64,000 nt of DNA from an uncultured Desulfobacter sp. (lineage in GTDB: Bacteria > Desulfobacterota > Desulfobacteria > Desulfobacterales > Desulfobacteraceae): the NCBI RefSeq assembly GCF_963665355.1, contig NZ_OY762229.1, positions 2,666,001 through 2,730,000 of the forward strand. Direction: 5' to 3'. Below, piece by piece: positions 1 through 7,358 of this stretch. The notes below the pieces were generated by a model that made no database searches, was not told the origin of the DNA, and saw nothing but the letters and a program-made list of their open reading frames with translations. Position numbers and translations under genes: made by a program. The stretch's first letter is position 1. Each line of letters opens with the position of its first letter.

Positions 1-1
1 T

Positions 2-1126
2 GTCATTGTTCCTGAAGAAACCCGTAAAAGTATCCGATTAACTCTTATGGAGTTCGGGGCTGACCAGGTGGTGGACTGGCCTCTTGATATAAGGGAAATC
101 AAAGTCAAAGCCAAAAGTGCTGTTGATGCATTTTCCCTTAAACAAGATCTTTTTTCCAAGAACAGTTCCCTTGAAAAGTCTTTTATATACCTGGACCGGT
201 TTAAAGGTGAATTAAAAGCAATCAAAGACGAACTGCTTGAAGATAAAAGCAACCTTAATACGGCTTTAAAACAGATCCATCAGATGTCCCAGGAGCGCCG
301 TCGTTTAAAAGAAAGCCTGTTAAGTACCAGAAAACAGCAGGTGTCGGACGTGGATGGATTCGGGCGCATACTTTACTCACTGATCCGCCAGCGCCTTGAA
401 AAAAATCGCGGCCACGGAGAACGTGTGGGCAAAATTGCCTGCTTTATTGCAGAACAGATGGGGGTGTCGCAAAAAAAGTTGGAGGATCTGTCAAAAGCTG
501 GTATGCTTCATGAAGTCGGGCTTTTATTTCTTTCAGATGATGGATTTGCAGAGCGAATGCCCGGTAGCAAAGAGGTGTCACAACATTCAGATCTCCGGTC
601 CACAGCATATGATCAAGTCCTGATGGTTCAATTTTCTGTGAAGGGAGCCCAACTGCTCGCCAATTGCCAGGGTTTTGAGGGGGTGGCCGACATTATTCGT
701 TTTATGAACGAAAATTCGGATGGCACCGGATATCCCGACGGGCTGGAGCGTAAACATATTCCTCTTGAATCAAGAATTCTTGCCGGAGCTGATGAGCTGG
801 AGACCCTCAGAGAGAATAACACTGGTGCAGGCATCGGAGAGCTTTTAGTCGGCCTTGAACCGTTGATCGGCAGCCGGCTTGACCCCATGGTGGCCGGATG
901 GCTTGAGAAGTACGCCGTGATTCATTTCAGCGGCAAGACGCCGGAGGTTCGCGGCCTTGGGGTTGAACAACTGGTGCCGGGGATGGTTCTGGGAGCAACA
1001 CTGTTTACCAGGACCGGCACCAAACTGCTTTCGGCCGGAACGGTTTTGACCCAAGCCGCCATTGACAAAGTCATACAATACCACAAAGAGTACCCCGTAG
1101 ATGAAACTGTTTATATAAGGGCTTGA
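2..1126 (+). CDS. Receiver/HD-GYP-like regulator, 5' end cut by window
   Basis: The frame is open from base 2, so the gene starts before the window. The first 40 or so residues (ending GADQVVDWPLDIREI) resemble the last helix of a response-regulator receiver domain. A coiled coil of about 70 residues follows, then an HD-GYP-like domain. HD-GYP proteins usually hydrolyse cyclic-di-GMP. Here the HD motif reads HE (MLHEVG) and the later HHE-type site reads MNE, while the GYP signature (DGTGYPDG) remains, so metal-dependent catalysis is doubtful and a binding or scaffold role is possible. The end of the gene lies 7 bases before motA, which suggests co-transcription and a link to motility. An ATG at 47 could be a start only if the receiver part were not real; I prefer a truncated gene. 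Confidence 0.75.
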   Translation, partial: VIVPEETRKSIRLTLMEFGADQVVDWPLDIREIKVKAKSAVDAFSLKQDLFSKNSSLEKSFIYLDRFKGELKAIKDELLEDKSNLNTALKQIHQMSQERRRLKESLLSTRKQQVSDVDGFGRILYSLIRQRLEKNRGHGERVGKIACFIAEQMGVSQKKLEDLSKAGMLHEVGLLFLSDDGFAERMPGSKEVSQHSDLRSTAYDQVLMVQFSVKGAQLLANCQGFEGVADIIRFMNENSDGTGYPDGLERKHIPLESRILAGADELETLRENNTGAGIGELLVGLEPLIGSRLDPMVAGWLEKYAVIHFSGKTPEVRGLGVEQLVPGMVLGATLFTRTGTKLLSAGTVLTQAAIDKVIQYHKEYPVDETVYIRA

Positions 1127-1133
1127 GATATAT

Positions 1134-1895
1134 ATGGATATTTCCTCGATCATCGGCGTTGTTTCAGGGATAGGGTTTATTATCGGCACCATTCTTCTTG
1201 GCGGTCCGATCACGATGTTCATAGACATCCCCTCCATCGTTATTGTTTGCGGGGGTACGGTTTCAGCGACCATGATCACTTACCCTTTAGCCGACGTAAT
1301 CGGTATGTTTAAAGTCGCCATGAAGGTGTTCATGTTTAAAATTGAAAAACCCGAAGATATAATTGCCAATTTGACAGAGATATCCAATAAAGCAAGAAAA
1401 GGCGGCCTGCTCTCCATTGAGGGGGATATCCAGGGCACATCCGACCCCTATCTGTCCCAGGCCCTGCAGATGACCGTGGATGGCGTCAAGACCGAGGATA
1501 TCGGGGATATCATGCAGAAGACGATGGATCTGACCAAGAAAAATCTGGAGAACGGTGCCAGTGTATTCAGCAGTATGGCGGCCTATGCACCGGCTTTTGG
1601 TATGATCGGTACCCTGATTGGTCTTGTGCAGATGCTTGCCAATCTGGACGATCCTTCCACCATTGGTCCGTCAATGGCCGTGGCCATGATCACCACCTTT
1701 TACGGGGCCATCCTTGCCAACCTGTTTTTTACCCCCATGAGCAATAAGCTCAAAGGCAGGAATGAGGTTGAACTGACCAATATGAATATCATTTACGAAG
1801 GGGTTTTATCCATCCGGGAAGGAGAGCACCCGAAATTGATGGAGGACAAGCTTAAAGTTTATCTTGGCAATACCGCTGCAAAAGCAGAAAAATAA
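1134..1895 (+). CDS. motA: Flagellar motor stator protein MotA
   Basis: This 253-residue inner-membrane protein matches MotA/PomA in length and layout: two N-terminal membrane segments (about residues 5-25 and 30-50), a cytoplasmic loop of about 90 residues, then two more segments (about 145-165 and 175-195) with the typical AYAPAFGMIGTLIGLV stretch. MotA forms the proton- or sodium-driven stator ring with MotB and pushes the flagellar rotor. motB follows 30 bases downstream, and the HD-GYP-like regulator ends just upstream. Upstream pairing with a Shine-Dalgarno is weak, so the gene may depend on translational coupling. The N-terminal length is closer to PomA-type stators, but the ion cannot be decided from sequence alone. 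Confidence 0.93.
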   Translation: MDISSIIGVVSGIGFIIGTILLGGPITMFIDIPSIVIVCGGTVSATMITYPLADVIGMFKVAMKVFMFKIEKPEDIIANLTEISNKARKGGLLSIEGDIQGTSDPYLSQALQMTVDGVKTEDIGDIMQKTMDLTKKNLENGASVFSSMAAYAPAFGMIGTLIGLVQMLANLDDPSTIGPSMAVAMITTFYGAILANLFFTPMSNKLKGRNEVELTNMNIIYEGVLSIREGEHPKLMEDKLKVYLGNTAAKAEK

Positions 1896-1925
1896 GATCC
1901 CTTAGGACAAATAAAGGATACTCTC

Positions 1926-2735
1926 ATGGCCGAAGAAGATGAGGGAAGTAAAAAAAAGCAGATTATCAAACAGGAGATAATCAATGTTCAGGAGGGTGCG
2001 CCTGAATGGATGGCGACATTTTCTGATCTTGTAACTCTTCTGATGTGCTTTTTTGTGCTCATGTTTGCCATGAGTACCACCCAGCAGGAAACCTACAAGG
2101 AGCTGGTGAAATCCTTAAGGAGTGCTTTGGGGGCCCAGGCTGTGCCTGAATCCGGAACCCGGGAAGGGTTGACCATGCATCCTGTTCCATCTGAAAAACC
2201 CAGTGAAAATCAGGCCGTTGACGAGATGGGTGCCATGGTCGAAAAGGAGATGGATGAAATTGTCTCAGAGGTCCGGGAACTGGTTCTGTTTAATAAACTG
2301 GGCGGGGAGGTCAGTGTTACCAAAACCGAGGCCGGTGTGGTCATCACCATGTCCGACCTGTTGCTTTTTTCAGAAGGTGCCACCAATTTATCTCCCAAAG
2401 GGTTGGAAATTCTTGAAAAAGTGGCAGCGGTTTTATCAAAGCTTGCCTACCATGTAAAGGTCAGGGGGCATACCGATTCCGATCCCATTACATCATCCAT
2501 TTATCCGTCCAACTGGGAGCTGTCTTCGGCCAGGGCATCTACTGTGGTGCGCCTTCTGGTGGCAAACGGCGTCCCACCTTTTTATATTTCTGCTGAAGGC
2601 TATGCCCAGTATCATCCCGTGGCCACCAATGACACAGCCCAGGGACGGGCCCGAAACCGGAGGGTGGAAATTGTTTATGAGCGTGACAGTATCGCCCGCC
2701 AGTTTGAAGATATGAATAAGAATAGAACGAAATAG
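1926..2735 (+). CDS. motB: Flagellar motor stator protein MotB (OmpA family)
   Basis: The 269-residue protein has the MotB plan. A short cytoplasmic tail precedes the plug and membrane segment (about residues 28-52, EWMATFSDLVTLLMCFFVLM) carrying the ion-binding Asp (FSDLV). A linker and a C-terminal OmpA-like peptidoglycan-binding domain follow (VRGHTDSDP, then NWELSSARA and the closing RARNRRVEI). It anchors the stator to the cell wall and conducts ions together with MotA. AAAGGA lies eight bases before the ATG. The cytoplasmic tail has a lysine-rich patch (KKKQIIKQE). No other flagellar gene lies in the window, so the pair could also drive another rotary or gliding-type machine; a flagellum is the simplest reading. 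Confidence 0.93.
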   Translation: MAEEDEGSKKKQIIKQEIINVQEGAPEWMATFSDLVTLLMCFFVLMFAMSTTQQETYKELVKSLRSALGAQAVPESGTREGLTMHPVPSEKPSENQAVDEMGAMVEKEMDEIVSEVRELVLFNKLGGEVSVTKTEAGVVITMSDLLLFSEGATNLSPKGLEILEKVAAVLSKLAYHVKVRGHTDSDPITSSIYPSNWELSSARASTVVRLLVANGVPPFYISAEGYAQYHPVATNDTAQGRARNRRVEIVYERDSIARQFEDMNKNRTK

Positions 2736-2986
2736 CTTTGTTGTGTAAGCTGTTCATTTAAAAAAAGGCCGAATAACAAAAAAAACTTGGAACGTACATG
2801 GGAAGGTACGAAACATAGGCTGTGGATTTGGGAATATCTTGCGGTTTTCCGTTTTTGAAGGTAGTGTTCAAGGTAAGATTTTTAAGATTTGAATCCTTAC
2901 CGAATAACGTCAACAAGTAGACGGAAAAAATTATGGGGCTTAAAAAAACAGCGAGCTATCAAGGATTCTGATATTACATAACCTCT
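2736..2986. other. Gap with a small hairpin, no gene seen
   Basis: This 251-base gap between motB and the coiled-coil gene has no convincing gene. An imperfect inverted repeat lies at 2872-2880 and 2892-2901 (GGTAAGATT with AATCCTTACC), and a short CGTAC/GTACG pair lies just upstream. No run of T follows, so termination is uncertain. I looked for a cyclic-di-GMP riboswitch because of the HD-GYP-like neighbour, and the conserved GEMM core is not there. Confidence 0.3.
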
Positions 2987-3040
2987 TTGTTTTGGGGCGT
3001 TGATTCTTCCCTATATAGTAGGATCGTTTTTTGGAACTTT

Positions 3041-4198
3041 ATGAGACATTTTCCTTTTAAAGTTGTTGTACTATGTCTGGTCATTACTCCGATTTTGTAT
3101 GCTGTTACCCTTACCGCTTGTCATGATTATCTGGAAAAAACATATCTTTTGAAAATAGAAAACGGGTTTATAGGGAATTCCAGTGACCTGTTGAACGGAT
3201 CTGTAAACATTGAAGATCAGATAGCAAAAAATATCCAGTCCATTTTAAGCCGGGATACTCTGATAAGGATAGCCAGACTTGACCTGGAAGTCCAGGTGAC
3301 CGAAGGCAATGGGAAAATTATTTATCCAATATATGCAGGGACTGACGGATTTCAACAGGATTCAGGCGGTTACTTTGATGCCCAGGTTGTTGCAGATAAA
3401 AATTTTGCCATTCTTAATTCCGGCCTCAAAGTTAGTGCGGTTCTGCATTTAGATCATGGCTCATTTCTTGCAAACTTTATCTTTTCCCTTTACTCTGGTA
3501 CTTCACTTTTGATCTTTTTTGTGTTTTATAAACGGGGTAGCCTGAGGGCAAAGCAGGAACGAGACGCTAATAATGCCTTAATTCATGATTTGAAAAAAGA
3601 CGAGATGCGCCGGGAACAGCTGGTAAAAGACCTGAACAGGGAGCGAGTGGAACTGTTTAAAAATGTAAAACAATTAAATGAAAAATACCAGTCGGAACAG
3701 GAAAAGGCAAAGATTAATGAAGATGAGATGTTTAACGAAATTATCAACCTTGAAGAGCAACTCAATAAATATATTGAATTAAAAAAACTGCGGGATGTTG
3801 AGATAGATGAGCTCAAATCAAACCTTGAAAAGTTTGAGCGCAGGAAAAGCCCAGGACGATCCAAACGGAGCGAGTTTGATTTCATATCAAAACGTTTCGG
3901 AACCTTGTATAAAAACGTTGAAATGAGCCAAAAAGCCTTAGTCGGATTTACAAGCCTCGCTGAAGAGCTGCAGATAAAGGCCGAAGAAACAATTTATCAT
4001 CTGGATCGGGACCCGGGATCGGTGATTGTGAAACGAAAAGTATTTTCAGGCAAGAAGCATAAAGCCACCTGTTTTGAAGTTTTGTTTGCATATGAGGGCA
4101 GGCTTTATTTCATGAATCATCCCAACAAAATCGAGGTTGTGGTGATCGGCACAAAACATACCCAGAGTAGGGATATGGAGTATCTCCATAATTTATAA
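3041..4198 (+). CDS. Inner-membrane coiled-coil protein, unknown function
   Basis: I do not recognise this protein. From the ATG at 3041 it has an N-terminal membrane segment (about residues 5-25), a periplasmic region of about 110 residues, a second membrane segment (about 145-165, FIFSLYSGTSLLIFFVFY), then a highly charged cytoplasmic coiled coil of about 120 residues and a compact C-terminal domain. The topology is sensor-like without a visible kinase, GGDEF or HAMP domain. A TTG 54 bases upstream (2987) also keeps the frame open, but the ATG begins right at the basic-hydrophobic membrane anchor. The stop codon directly abuts the next ATG, so it is probably translated with the ATPase/OmpA fusion. 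A role as partner or anchor of that protein is inference. Confidence 0.6.
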   Translation: MRHFPFKVVVLCLVITPILYAVTLTACHDYLEKTYLLKIENGFIGNSSDLLNGSVNIEDQIAKNIQSILSRDTLIRIARLDLEVQVTEGNGKIIYPIYAGTDGFQQDSGGYFDAQVVADKNFAILNSGLKVSAVLHLDHGSFLANFIFSLYSGTSLLIFFVFYKRGSLRAKQERDANNALIHDLKKDEMRREQLVKDLNRERVELFKNVKQLNEKYQSEQEKAKINEDEMFNEIINLEEQLNKYIELKKLRDVEIDELKSNLEKFERRKSPGRSKRSEFDFISKRFGTLYKNVEMSQKALVGFTSLAEELQIKAEETIYHLDRDPGSVIVKRKVFSGKKHKATCFEVLFAYEGRLYFMNHPNKIEVVVIGTKHTQSRDMEYLHNL

Positions 4199-5851
4199 AT
4201 GTACAATGAATTCTATAATCTTAATTTAGCACCCTTTCAGATTAGTTCTGACCCCGCATTCATGTGGTTTGGGGAGAAGCATAGAGAAGCTCTTGCCACC
4301 CTTAAATATGGCATCCTGGACAATAAAGGATTCTTGCTTTTAACCGGGGATGTGGGAACAGGTAAGACGTCTCTCATAAACTCATTAATCCAGAGTTTAA
4401 AACAGGATATCATCTATGCCTCAGTACCGGATCCGAGTCTGGACAAGCTTGATTTTTTTAATTATATTGCCGCAGCCTTTGGTATGGAAAGGGAGTTTAC
4501 ATCCAAGGGTACATTTCTTGCCCATTTTAAAAAATTTCTTCTCAATGCCAGTGAGCAAAATAAAAAGGTGCTGCTCATCATTGACGAATCCCAGCTGCTT
4601 ACCCAGGAAATGCTTGAAGAGATCCGTCTGCTGTCAAATATTGAGAAACAGGATGCAAAACTGATAAATATTTTTTTCATAGGGCAGAACGAATTCAATG
4701 AGATCCTAAACAGACCCCAGAACAGGGCGGTTCTCCAGAGGATGACCCTGAATTACAACCTGGACCCATTGACACCGGATGAAGTGGATGAATATATCTG
4801 TCACAGACTCAAAGTTGCAGGCACACAGGAACGACTGTTTGACCGGAATGCGGTTCAGGAGATTTTTATATATTCAGGCGGATTTCCAAGACGCATCAAT
4901 ATTTTATGCGACCATTCTCTGCTGTCCGGGTTTGTCAAGGAGCAACGGGTCATTGATGCTAACATTGTAAAGGAATGCGCGAAAGAGCTTAAAATTCCGG
5001 CCCATGTCTCTAATCGTGATCTCAATGCATCCTTTAAGTCAGATATCAGTTATGAAAATAAAAATGATCCTGCTGGAGACCTGTCGCCAGGCAGGGCTTT
5101 TGACCACCACCGGCCCTTACAGCCCCCAGCCCCCCCCCCGGTTCCTCAAGCTCCACAGCCAAAAAAGAAACTATTTCCATGGGGGGCGCTGGTAATTATA
5201 ATTTTCTTTTTTATTTTTGCATGGGACTATATGTTCCCGGAGCATTATGCATCAGTGATTTCCCTGGTAGAACAGACGTTGGGGAAAAAACAGGAAATAA
5301 TCAAAGAAGCAAAAACAGAACAAATGATTCAGCCTGAAACTCAGCACATTACCCAGAATTCATCCCATCCGGATAACCCTATCCAGTCTGATCCAAAGCC
5401 TAATGTTCAAGAAAAAGTCCAGGAGAAGTCTGAAAATTCGGAAGAGTTGGTATTTGTTGTTGACCCTCCGGAAACAGATTTATCTACTGAATTTAATGAT
5501 CCACCGCTGCCACTTCCAAAGGATAAAATTACGGTCCGGTTTAAGTATGACGCTAATGATCTTACCGAAGAAGGTCTTGAAAAGCTCCAAGCATTCTCAA
5601 AACCCCTGGTGGCTCATATGGATTCAAAAATTCTAATCACCGGATATACGGATGACCTGGGCAGCGACAATTATAATTTAAAATTATCCGAATTCAGGGC
5701 CAATATTGTGAAAAGCTTTCTTCTTGGGCTGGGGGTCAAAAACGATCAGATGAGAGTCCAAGGCAAGGGAGGCCAGGATCCCATTGAAAGCAATGAGACG
5801 GTATGGGGACGAATGATGAACCGTAGGGTTGAAATAGAGGTTGTTGAATAA
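4199..5851 (+). CDS. ExeA/GspA-type AAA+ ATPase fused to OmpA domain
   Basis: The N-terminus (MYNEFYNLNLAPFQISSDP) and the AAA+ domain (residues 1-270) match the ExeA/GspA secretion ATPase family, which includes the XrtA-associated ATPase. Walker A is GDVGTGKT (50-57) and Walker B is LLIIDE (126-131). A proline-rich linker comes before one membrane segment (about 325-346). The periplasmic part is a low-complexity Gln/Pro/Lys stretch followed by an OmpA-like peptidoglycan-binding domain (about 443-550, ITGYTDDLGSD and MNRRVEIEV). ExeA-type proteins use ATP and peptidoglycan binding to place secretin assemblies; here the wall-binding part is of OmpA type. It starts immediately after the stop of the coiled-coil gene. 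The context with MotA/MotB suggests a cell-wall-anchored envelope machine, which is inference. Confidence 0.8.
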   Translation: MYNEFYNLNLAPFQISSDPAFMWFGEKHREALATLKYGILDNKGFLLLTGDVGTGKTSLINSLIQSLKQDIIYASVPDPSLDKLDFFNYIAAAFGMEREFTSKGTFLAHFKKFLLNASEQNKKVLLIIDESQLLTQEMLEEIRLLSNIEKQDAKLINIFFIGQNEFNEILNRPQNRAVLQRMTLNYNLDPLTPDEVDEYICHRLKVAGTQERLFDRNAVQEIFIYSGGFPRRINILCDHSLLSGFVKEQRVIDANIVKECAKELKIPAHVSNRDLNASFKSDISYENKNDPAGDLSPGRAFDHHRPLQPPAPPPVPQAPQPKKKLFPWGALVIIIFFFIFAWDYMFPEHYASVISLVEQTLGKKQEIIKEAKTEQMIQPETQHITQNSSHPDNPIQSDPKPNVQEKVQEKSENSEELVFVVDPPETDLSTEFNDPPLPLPKDKITVRFKYDANDLTEEGLEKLQAFSKPLVAHMDSKILITGYTDDLGSDNYNLKLSEFRANIVKSFLLGLGVKNDQMRVQGKGGQDPIESNETVWGRMMNRRVEIEVVE

Positions 5852-5914
5852 ACAATTCTTCCCTGATCCACCGTTAAAAATGTTTTAGAGTTTTGTTATT
5901 GGAAATAATTACTA

Positions 5915-5943
5915 TTGACATCCACCGTTCTAAATGATAGATA
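5915..5943 (+). promoter_or_regulatory. Sigma-70 type promoter of tRNA-Pro
   Basis: TTGACA (5915-5920) and TAGATA (5938-5943) are spaced by 17 bases, and the mature tRNA begins at 5961. This is a near-consensus housekeeping promoter in the expected place. Confidence 0.7.
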
Positions 5944-5960
5944 CCTCGAGTCGCTTTCAA

Positions 5961-6037
5961 CGGGACGTAGCGCAGCCTGGTAGCGCACTTGTCTGGGGGA
6001 CAAGTGGTCGCTGGTTCAAATCCAGTCGTCCCGACCA
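5961..6037 (+). tRNA. tRNA-Pro (anticodon GGG)
   Basis: The cloverleaf folds cleanly. The acceptor arms are CGGGACG (5961-5967) and CGTCCCG (6027-6033), the D arm is GCGC/GCGC, and the anticodon stem is CTTGT/ACAAG around loop CTGGGGG with anticodon GGG at 5995-5997. The T arm is CTGG/CCAG with TTCAAAT, the discriminator is A, and the CCA end is encoded. It reads proline CCC codons. A recombinase remnant covers its 3' side on the other strand, so the gene has served as an integration target. Confidence 0.95.
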
Positions 6038-6042
6038 TATAA

Positions 6043-6082
6043 AAGAAAGGGCTTTCAGCGGTTTTGCTGGAAGCCCTTTCTT
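6043..6082. terminator. Hairpin terminator after tRNA-Pro
   Basis: A 17-base stem (6043-6059 with 6066-6082, two non-Watson-Crick positions) with a six-base loop lies six bases after the tRNA CCA end. The T-run afterwards is weak (TTGTTGG). The hairpin also lies inside the 3' end of the integrase remnant on the other strand. Confidence 0.6.
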
Positions 6083-6447
6083 GTTGGTGGTTGCGGGGGA
6101 TTGGTTGTGGCTTTGGATTTCGGACGTGAATTTGCCGGAGATTGAATCCATTGCATTCTCAACAGCTCCATCCAATTCATGCAGGTAAATTTCTGTAGTT
6201 CTTTGGCTTGCATGACCAAGGATTTTTTGAATAGTTTTCGTTGAAATTTTCGGATCGTCATCTAACAATGAAGACATTAAGTGCATAGGTGCATGAAAAC
6301 CAAAAGGCGGATCAATGTTGGCTTTTTTACAAAGACCTTTCATAAATCTGGTTTGGGTTTTCTCATTGAAAAATACTCAGATGTCTTGGGTGCGGTTTTG
6401 CCATTTTTTCCAAAGAACTTCGTATAATTCGTCATTAATTAATCGCA
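6066..6447 (-). pseudogene. Tyrosine recombinase (integrase) C-terminal remnant
   Basis: On the minus strand the translated fragment carries the end of a phage-type tyrosine recombinase: INDELYEVLWKKW, then FMKGLCKKANI, FHAPMH, QKILGHASQRTTEIYLHEL. The box II motif normally reads HxLRH, but the catalytic Arg is Met here. The tyrosine is present in TTEIYLH. An in-frame TGA near 6378 separates the first part from the rest, and the N-terminal two thirds are missing, with the left end of an IS200 element at the break. The open frame then runs on through the tRNA complement, which is a reading artefact at the attachment site. Together this is an inactive relic of an element that integrated at tRNA-Pro. 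Confidence 0.8.
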
Positions 6448-6503
6448 TTAAACCACCAGCTCTGCTGGTGTGATCCTGATAAGTTCCGCCGACCAGGCGA
6501 GGT

Positions 6504-6550
6504 AAACTTTCTTCCCGAGGGCCCCAAAAGGCAGGTCGGGAAGAAAGTTT
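6504..6550 (+). promoter_or_regulatory. 15-bp hairpin hiding the tnpA ribosome-binding site
   Basis: Two perfect 15-base arms (6504-6518 and 6536-6550) enclose a 17-base loop directly before the transposase ATG at 6553. The only purine-rich Shine-Dalgarno candidate (GGGAAGAAAG) lies inside the 3' arm. A similar structure in IS200 is known to repress transposase translation. The same role here follows from position and is not tested. Confidence 0.7.
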
Positions 6551-6552
6551 GT

Positions 6553-6978
6553 ATGAAAGAATACGAGAGCTTATCTCATGTTAGATGGGAATGTAAATAT
6601 CATATTGTATGGGTACCCAAATATAGACGGAAAAAGTTGTATGGACACGTGAGGCGGAGATTTGGTGAGATAATGCGAGACTTATGCCGTCAAAAAGGCA
6701 TTGAATTAGTTGAAGGTCACGCAATGCCGGATCATGTCCATTTATGCCTTTCAGTACCGCCGAAATACAGCGTCTCATATGTGGTTGGTTTCTTGAAAGG
6801 AAAAAGCGCAATCCGGTTGCACCAAGATTTTTCAAATAAGATGAGAGGTTCAAAGAGTTTTTGGGCGAGAGGTTATTTTGTAAGTACGGTTGGGTTAGAT
6901 GAAAACCAGGTACGTCAATATATCAGACACCAAGAAAGTACAGAAAATCGACAAATGGAATTTGATTTTGAAAATTAA
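6553..6978 (+). CDS. tnpA: IS200/IS605 family transposase TnpA (Y1 HUH)
   Basis: The 141-residue protein is full length for IS200 TnpA. It opens with SHVRWECKYHIVWVPKYRR, carries the HUH metal motif as HVHL in MPDHVHLCLS (about residues 58-67), the VVGFLKGKSA segment, and a C-terminal helix with the presumed nucleophilic Tyr in QYIRHQE (about 121-127) after WARGYFVSTVGLDE. It cuts and joins single-stranded DNA at the element's hairpin ends. It stands alone between the left and right hairpins, and its start is preceded by a strong hairpin that would limit translation. No stop or frameshift is visible, so it may be active. Confidence 0.95.
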   Translation: MKEYESLSHVRWECKYHIVWVPKYRRKKLYGHVRRRFGEIMRDLCRQKGIELVEGHAMPDHVHLCLSVPPKYSVSYVVGFLKGKSAIRLHQDFSNKMRGSKSFWARGYFVSTVGLDENQVRQYIRHQESTENRQMEFDFEN

Positions 6979-7121
6979 TAAGAAGTAACAATTAGCGACA
7001 GGCCCCTTCCAGGGGCCCATGCGGTGTCAATCTTGCGAAAACGTTATGGAATTGATGTCGATATGGCATCCCCAATACGGTACTCTGTTTGATATTTTTT
7101 CGACTTTAGAGGAAGTGAAAA

Positions 7122-7339
7122 TTGAGCAAGAAAAAGTTGATAGAGGGGGCGGACATTCCGTTCGGCCCTCCTCCGGAGGAATACAGCTATCGTTGTTCCC
7201 ATTGTCATTGTGAAATGAAGCAATTATTGATGTTGAGATGGGGATTGCTGAGTTTGAAGGCAGATATTATGAAGGCTTTATGCCGGTTTTAGGGTGCCCT
7301 GGTTGCAATCAAGAAGCCATGCACTTTGTAGGGGAGTAA
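7122..7339 (+). pseudogene. Frameshifted small Cys-rich (zinc-ribbon-like) gene
   Basis: A TTG at 7122 follows a good ribosome-binding site (GAGGAAG, 7109-7115) and an in-frame stop. It gives LSKKKLIEGADIPFG, then PPPEEYSYRCSHCHCE. Near 7219 the sensible reading moves to another frame: EAIIDVEMGIAEFEG, then RYYEGFMPVLGCPGCNQ and a stop at 7337-7339. Joined, this makes a protein of about 72 residues with CSHC and CPGC pairs, like a small zinc ribbon. I cannot name the family. It lies between the IS200 element and the acyltransferase, in DNA that looks like decayed mobile material. A sequencing error instead of decay is possible. Confidence 0.4.
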
Positions 7340-7358
7340 AAACTCGCGCTTTAGCGCG

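Larger units (their letters stand above)
6447..7020 (+). mobile_element. IS200/IS605-type single-gene insertion sequence
   Basis: The element consists of a left subterminal hairpin (6454-6460 with 6464-6470, loop TCT), the Y1 transposase gene (6553-6978) and a right hairpin (7001-7007 with 7011-7017). Hairpins rather than terminal inverted repeats, and no target duplication, are typical of this family, which moves as single-stranded DNA. There is no tnpB. The exact ends are estimated. The left end lies where the integrase relic stops. All parts look intact. Confidence 0.8.

Noticed and set aside
2736-2986. Cyclic-di-GMP riboswitch upstream of the coiled-coil gene
   Set aside because: The conserved core of the GEMM motif is missing; only short inverted repeats are present.
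5934-6188. Plus-strand frame of 84 codons over the tRNA
   Set aside because: It is the translation of the tRNA-Pro gene and its terminator.
7019-7213. Frame of 64 codons right of the IS200 element
   Set aside because: It lacks a start signal and overlaps the better-supported Cys-rich reading from 7122. The CQSC pair keeps it from being fully excluded.
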